Shown here piece after piece: positions 4,829 to 5,579 of a stretch of 5,579 nt of DNA (the stretch's first letter is position 1; the number at the start of each line of letters is the position of its first letter). Source of the DNA: Succinivibrio sp. (GTDB taxonomy: Bacteria > Pseudomonadota > Gammaproteobacteria > Enterobacterales > Succinivibrionaceae); contig JAGDBH010000093.1 of NCBI GenBank assembly GCA_017959135.1, positions 1 through 5,579 on the forward strand, written 5' to 3'. The notes beneath the pieces were generated by a model. That model did no database searches, had not been told where the DNA came from, and saw only the letters and a program-made list of their open reading frames with translations. A program made the position numbers and the translations under genes.

Positions 4829-5579
4829 ATGCGTTTAACTGAACAGAATGTAAAGGAAGTGATTGTCGACGCTTCCATGCAAAAAGCAGTCTTTATTTTC
4901 TTCTACATGAATGCTCCTGAATGTGAAAAAGCAGGAACTGCTCTTAGAAGTGCAATCTCAGACAATAATGCATATCTTTCTTTAGTTGAGGCGGATGTTT
5001 CTGAGCCAGTAGGACAGGCAATCGCAGGTCAGCTTGGTTTACAGTCTGTTCCAACAGTAGTAATCATGAAAAACGGTCGTCCTGTAGAGGCTCTGCAGGG
5101 AGATGAGATTGTTGAAAAACTGCAGCCAACCATTCAGAAGTACATGCCTTCAGAGGGTGACATGCTGTTAAAGGCAGCCTTGGCTGAGGTTGAGAAAGGC
5201 AATATTGCCGGTGCAGTGGTAAAGGCAAAGGAAGCCTACAGCCTTGATCCTAAGAATCTTGAGTACAAGCATTTCTATGCTCAGATCTGTATTAAGGACA
5301 AACAGCTTGAGAAGGCTCATGAGCTTTTAGATAATGCCGGCCGTGAAGAGCAGGAGATGCAGGAGTACAAGGATCTGATTTCAGCTCTTGCACTTGCAGA
5401 TCAGGCAGCTGACAGCCCAGCTTTAAAGGAGCTTGAAGCCAAGTTTGCAAATGATCCAGAGAATGCCGATATTGCAACCAGCTATGCTGCTGCTTTAGCT
5501 GAAGCAGGAAAGAAAGGCAAGGCACTGGAGATTCTGTTTACCCTTCTTCAGAAGGATTTATCAAATGCAGAGGTAAATA
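4829..5579 (+). CDS. cnoX: CnoX/YbbN-type thioredoxin-fold and TPR chaperone (3' end outside window)
   Basis: The visible 250 residues follow the E. coli CnoX layout: a thioredoxin-like domain (about 1-107), then helical TPR-like repeats to the window end. About 30-40 residues are probably missing, judged by the 284-residue E. coli protein. The redox site is APEC (29-32): the first cysteine of CxxC is replaced by Ala (Ser in the E. coli site SQHC), and C32 is kept. The cis-proline loop is present as SVPTVVIMKNGRP (73-85, P75). E. coli Cys63 aligns with V57, so the cysteine reported to trap substrates in mixed disulfides is missing; C154 lies in the TPR part. CnoX in E. coli binds unfolded clients and hands them to GroEL/DnaK after hypochlorous acid chlorination. 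The C-terminal match ALEILFTLLQKDLSNA to E. coli ALELLFGHLRKDLTAA supports the family. There is no signal peptide, so it is cytoplasmic. It is cotranscribed with yejM. Confidence 0.87.
   Translation, partial: MRLTEQNVKEVIVDASMQKAVFIFFYMNAPECEKAGTALRSAISDNNAYLSLVEADVSEPVGQAIAGQLGLQSVPTVVIMKNGRPVEALQGDEIVEKLQPTIQKYMPSEGDMLLKAALAEVEKGNIAGAVVKAKEAYSLDPKNLEYKHFYAQICIKDKQLEKAHELLDNAGREEQEMQEYKDLISALALADQAADSPALKELEAKFANDPENADIATSYAAALAEAGKKGKALEILFTLLQKDLSNAEVN

Noticed and set aside
5292..5525. A 77-residue minus-strand open frame
   Set aside because: It is antisense to cnoX, whose TPR coding sequence is rich in GAG/CAG/CTG. The protein is Leu/Gln/Pro-rich as expected of a shadow.

Overview
The window looks like chromosomal DNA of an AT-rich gammaproteobacterium. 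The best clue is a clear YejM/PbgA/LapC homologue: five membrane segments plus a periplasmic sulfatase-fold domain that regulates lipopolysaccharide synthesis, a protein typical of Gammaproteobacteria. It is followed by a CnoX/YbbN-type thioredoxin-TPR protein. Low GC, AGA- and AAA-rich coding and strong divergence from the E. coli proteins would fit a gut or rumen lineage such as Succinivibrionaceae (Aeromonadales). That family placement is a guess from composition and divergence, not a demonstrated match.

Layout. Bases 1-1057 (minus strand) hold the first 352 codons of a soluble, helix-rich protein I do not recognise; its 3' end lies outside the window. Bases 1058-1271 are a non-coding leader containing two abutting palindromes, a promoter-like TATACT and a small RNA hairpin. 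Bases 1272-2930 (minus) encode a 552-residue protein with an N-terminal HExxH metallopeptidase-like motif, an acidic/polar linker and a C-terminal von Willebrand factor A (VWA) domain with an intact metal-ion-dependent adhesion site, the CobT/DUF2201-like architecture. Bases 2931-3092 form a divergent intergenic region. Bases 3093-4817 (plus) encode YejM, and 4829 to the window end (plus) encode most of CnoX. The two are 11 bases apart and almost certainly co-transcribed.

How the genes may work together. The plus-strand operon joins an inner-membrane LPS-homeostasis regulator to a chaperone-like thioredoxin-fold protein. The YejM copy has lost every sulfatase metal or catalytic signature that can be aligned by eye, so a purely structural or sensing role is likely. 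The CnoX copy keeps one cysteine of the thioredoxin site (APEC) but lacks the second cysteine used by E. coli CnoX. The minus-strand pair is the less explained half. The VWA/HExxH protein would normally work with a MoxR/CobS-type AAA+ ATPase, but none is encoded next to it upstream. The unknown gene downstream has its own palindrome-rich control region, so it may be separately regulated or be a partner or substrate. No RNA genes, insertion sequences, CRISPR arrays or convincing rho-independent terminators were seen.
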